DNA of 40,574 nucleotides from Chloroflexota bacterium (GTDB lineage: Bacteria > Chloroflexota > UBA6077): contig JAJZQR010000009.1 of NCBI GenBank assembly GCA_021806765.1, forward strand, positions 1 through 40,574, in the 5' to 3' direction. The notes beneath the pieces were generated by a model, which worked only from the letters and a program-made list of their open reading frames with translations, was not told the DNA's origin and did no database searches. Shown here piece by piece: positions 39,676 through 40,574 of the stretch. The translations under genes were made by a program, and so were the position numbers. The number at the start of each line of letters is the position of its first letter. Within the stretch, counting starts at the first letter, position 1.

Positions 39676-40464
39676 TTGAAGGAGATGAAGAGCCTGAGAC
39701 GCGGAGTGCTGGCATGGTGGTACCTGGCTCTCGCTACGATTCTCGTTGCATCAACCGCGTGTACCCCCGGCCCAGGTGCCCCCTCTAGCTCTATTCAGGT
39801 CGACTCCCAGTCCGAGGCCAAATCGGCACTGGCCACTGCTCAAGCGTTACTACCCTACGCGGTAAACTCCGCGACCCCCACCCGCCCTAACGTGAAGGTT
39901 ACCCTCGCGGGTTTGAACGTAATCGGGCTCGCGGGACCGTCCGCTGGTGACGCCCTGGTTCTTGGGGAAGTGAGAAACGACGGCGAGGTGCCTCTCTACT
40001 CAGCAACAATAGTGGCCAGACTGCTGACCGACACCGAAGAGGTTGTTGCTTCAAACCAGCAGACATTTGGCTTCCTGGGGGTGGGAGATACGATCGGCTA
40101 TGCGGTACACATCCCTAAGCCCGGTCCCTTCTCCAAGGTCAAGGTCCAGGTGTCCAGTTCCGGCAGACTCAGTTCCGATTGCAGCAGACTGAGCTTGTCG
40201 AACCCCACGCTTAGCCGCCTTGACGAGGGAGGCGGCCGCTTCAGGTTCACCGGTCTTGTCGCCAATAGTGTGGGGCATGAGGTGACCCCCTATGGGGTGA
40301 TCTGGTTTCTCGACTCTGCCGGGTCCGTTATTCACCAGGAGCCACTCGACGCCTTCCCCGGCCGGTTGCCCCCGGGGGCCACCCACTCTATCGATATCAA
40401 GACTCCGACCGTGGTGTTCAATCCCAAGGTAGCCACGATCGAGCAGGTGAAGACCTACATCTAG
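39676..40464 (+). CDS. Putative lipoprotein with FxLYD-like domain
   Basis: 262 residues from a TTG at 39676, which has GAGGAG 9 nt upstream; the ATG at 39685 has its ribosome site too close. The N-terminus is a lipoprotein signal: basic KSLRRGVL, a hydrophobic stretch AWWYLALATILVAS and the lipobox-like ASTAC, with Cys29 as the modified residue. After a Pro/Ser-rich linker the body has beta-rich repeats: LAGLNVIGLAGPSAGDALVLGEVRNDGEVPLYSATIVARLLTDTEEVV and a second similar unit RFRFTGLVANSVGHEVTPYGVIWFLDSAGSVI, as in FxLYD-type surface proteins. Role unknown; it would sit on the outer face of the cell membrane. It has no evident link with the defence genes. Confidence 0.8.
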   Translation: MKEMKSLRRGVLAWWYLALATILVASTACTPGPGAPSSSIQVDSQSEAKSALATAQALLPYAVNSATPTRPNVKVTLAGLNVIGLAGPSAGDALVLGEVRNDGEVPLYSATIVARLLTDTEEVVASNQQTFGFLGVGDTIGYAVHIPKPGPFSKVKVQVSSSGRLSSDCSRLSLSNPTLSRLDEGGGRFRFTGLVANSVGHEVTPYGVIWFLDSAGSVIHQEPLDAFPGRLPPGATHSIDIKTPTVVFNPKVATIEQVKTYI

Positions 40465-40522
40465 GGGTGGTAGTTGGCATGGTTCACGAGGGCGGGTAGA
40501 TAGAGTTACAGTCTGATGCCAA

Positions 40523-40550
40523 CGTCACCCCCGCGAAAGCGGGGGTCCAG
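40523..40550. repeat. Second copy of the MITE hairpin arm
   Basis: CGTCACCCCCGCGAAAGCGG and the following bases match, in reverse complement, the right arm of the MITE at 38963-38991. The window ends 24 bp later, so it is unclear if a full element follows. It marks a repeat family that is dispersed in this genome. Confidence 0.75.
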
Positions 40551-40574
40551 ATGTCCCATCTCCTCGTGAGGCCA

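Noticed and set aside
1..40574. CRISPR array or cas genes
   Set aside because: No regularly spaced direct repeats and no Cas-like protein was seen.

Overview
This is a GC-rich bacterial chromosome segment that looks like a genomic or defence island: several complete anti-invader modules packed together, decayed insertion sequences, a small transposon-like repeat and copies of a tRNA 3' end. The phylum cannot be read with certainty. The gene set (bacterial Hen1/Pnkp RNA repair, pPIWI-RE, an IS256-type transposase, an isoprenylcysteine methyltransferase-like gene) would suit Chloroflexota or another deep GC-rich lineage, but that is a guess. The first 8.4 kb is visibly richer in AT than the rest, which suggests a separate origin.

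Layout. 1-8430 (minus strand): an operon of an unrecognised 610-residue protein, a PAPS-reductase-like Fe-S protein, a giant P-loop ATPase and the start of a fourth gene that leaves the window; the best match is a type 4 BREX-like locus (BrxP/BrxC). 8762-11416: a truncated and a nearly complete but frameshifted IS256-family element on either side of a dienelactone-hydrolase gene. 11492-14500 (minus): a GmrSD-like (DUF262/DUF1524) endonuclease between two small unknown proteins. 14678-18277 (minus): a SNF2-family helicase with a Cys/His N-terminus and an amphipathic C-terminal tail. 18635-26254 (minus): a complete three-gene pPIWI-RE operon (REase, helicase, pPIWI-RE). 26377-28061 (minus): a PIN-domain protein plus an XRE-ImmA/IrrE regulator/protease pair. 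28439-34275 (plus): a tRNA-Ile(UAU) gene followed by a translationally coupled RNA-repair operon, hen1 - nucleotidyltransferase - nucleotidyltransferase - pnkp. 34431-36162: a truncated VOC protein and a convergent AlbA/Schlafen-type regulator. 36761-39424: two direct copies of a tRNA 3' end plus terminator around an alpha/beta hydrolase and a methyltransferase gene split by a 140-bp MITE with TA target duplication. 39676-40464: a lipoprotein.

How it may work together. The most unexpected signal is a 19-bp palindrome of the form GTGACAGCTAGASTGTCAC that occurs four times, always in the same orientation and always 66-184 bp upstream of the first gene of a minus-strand defence operon (BREX-like, GmrSD-like, SNF2 helicase, pPIWI-RE). 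None was seen inside an operon. This suggests that four unrelated DNA-targeting modules are run as one regulon, with the RNA-repair operon next to them perhaps mending RNA damage from RNase-type defences or from invaders. An alternative reading is that the palindromes are recombination sites bordering exchangeable modules.
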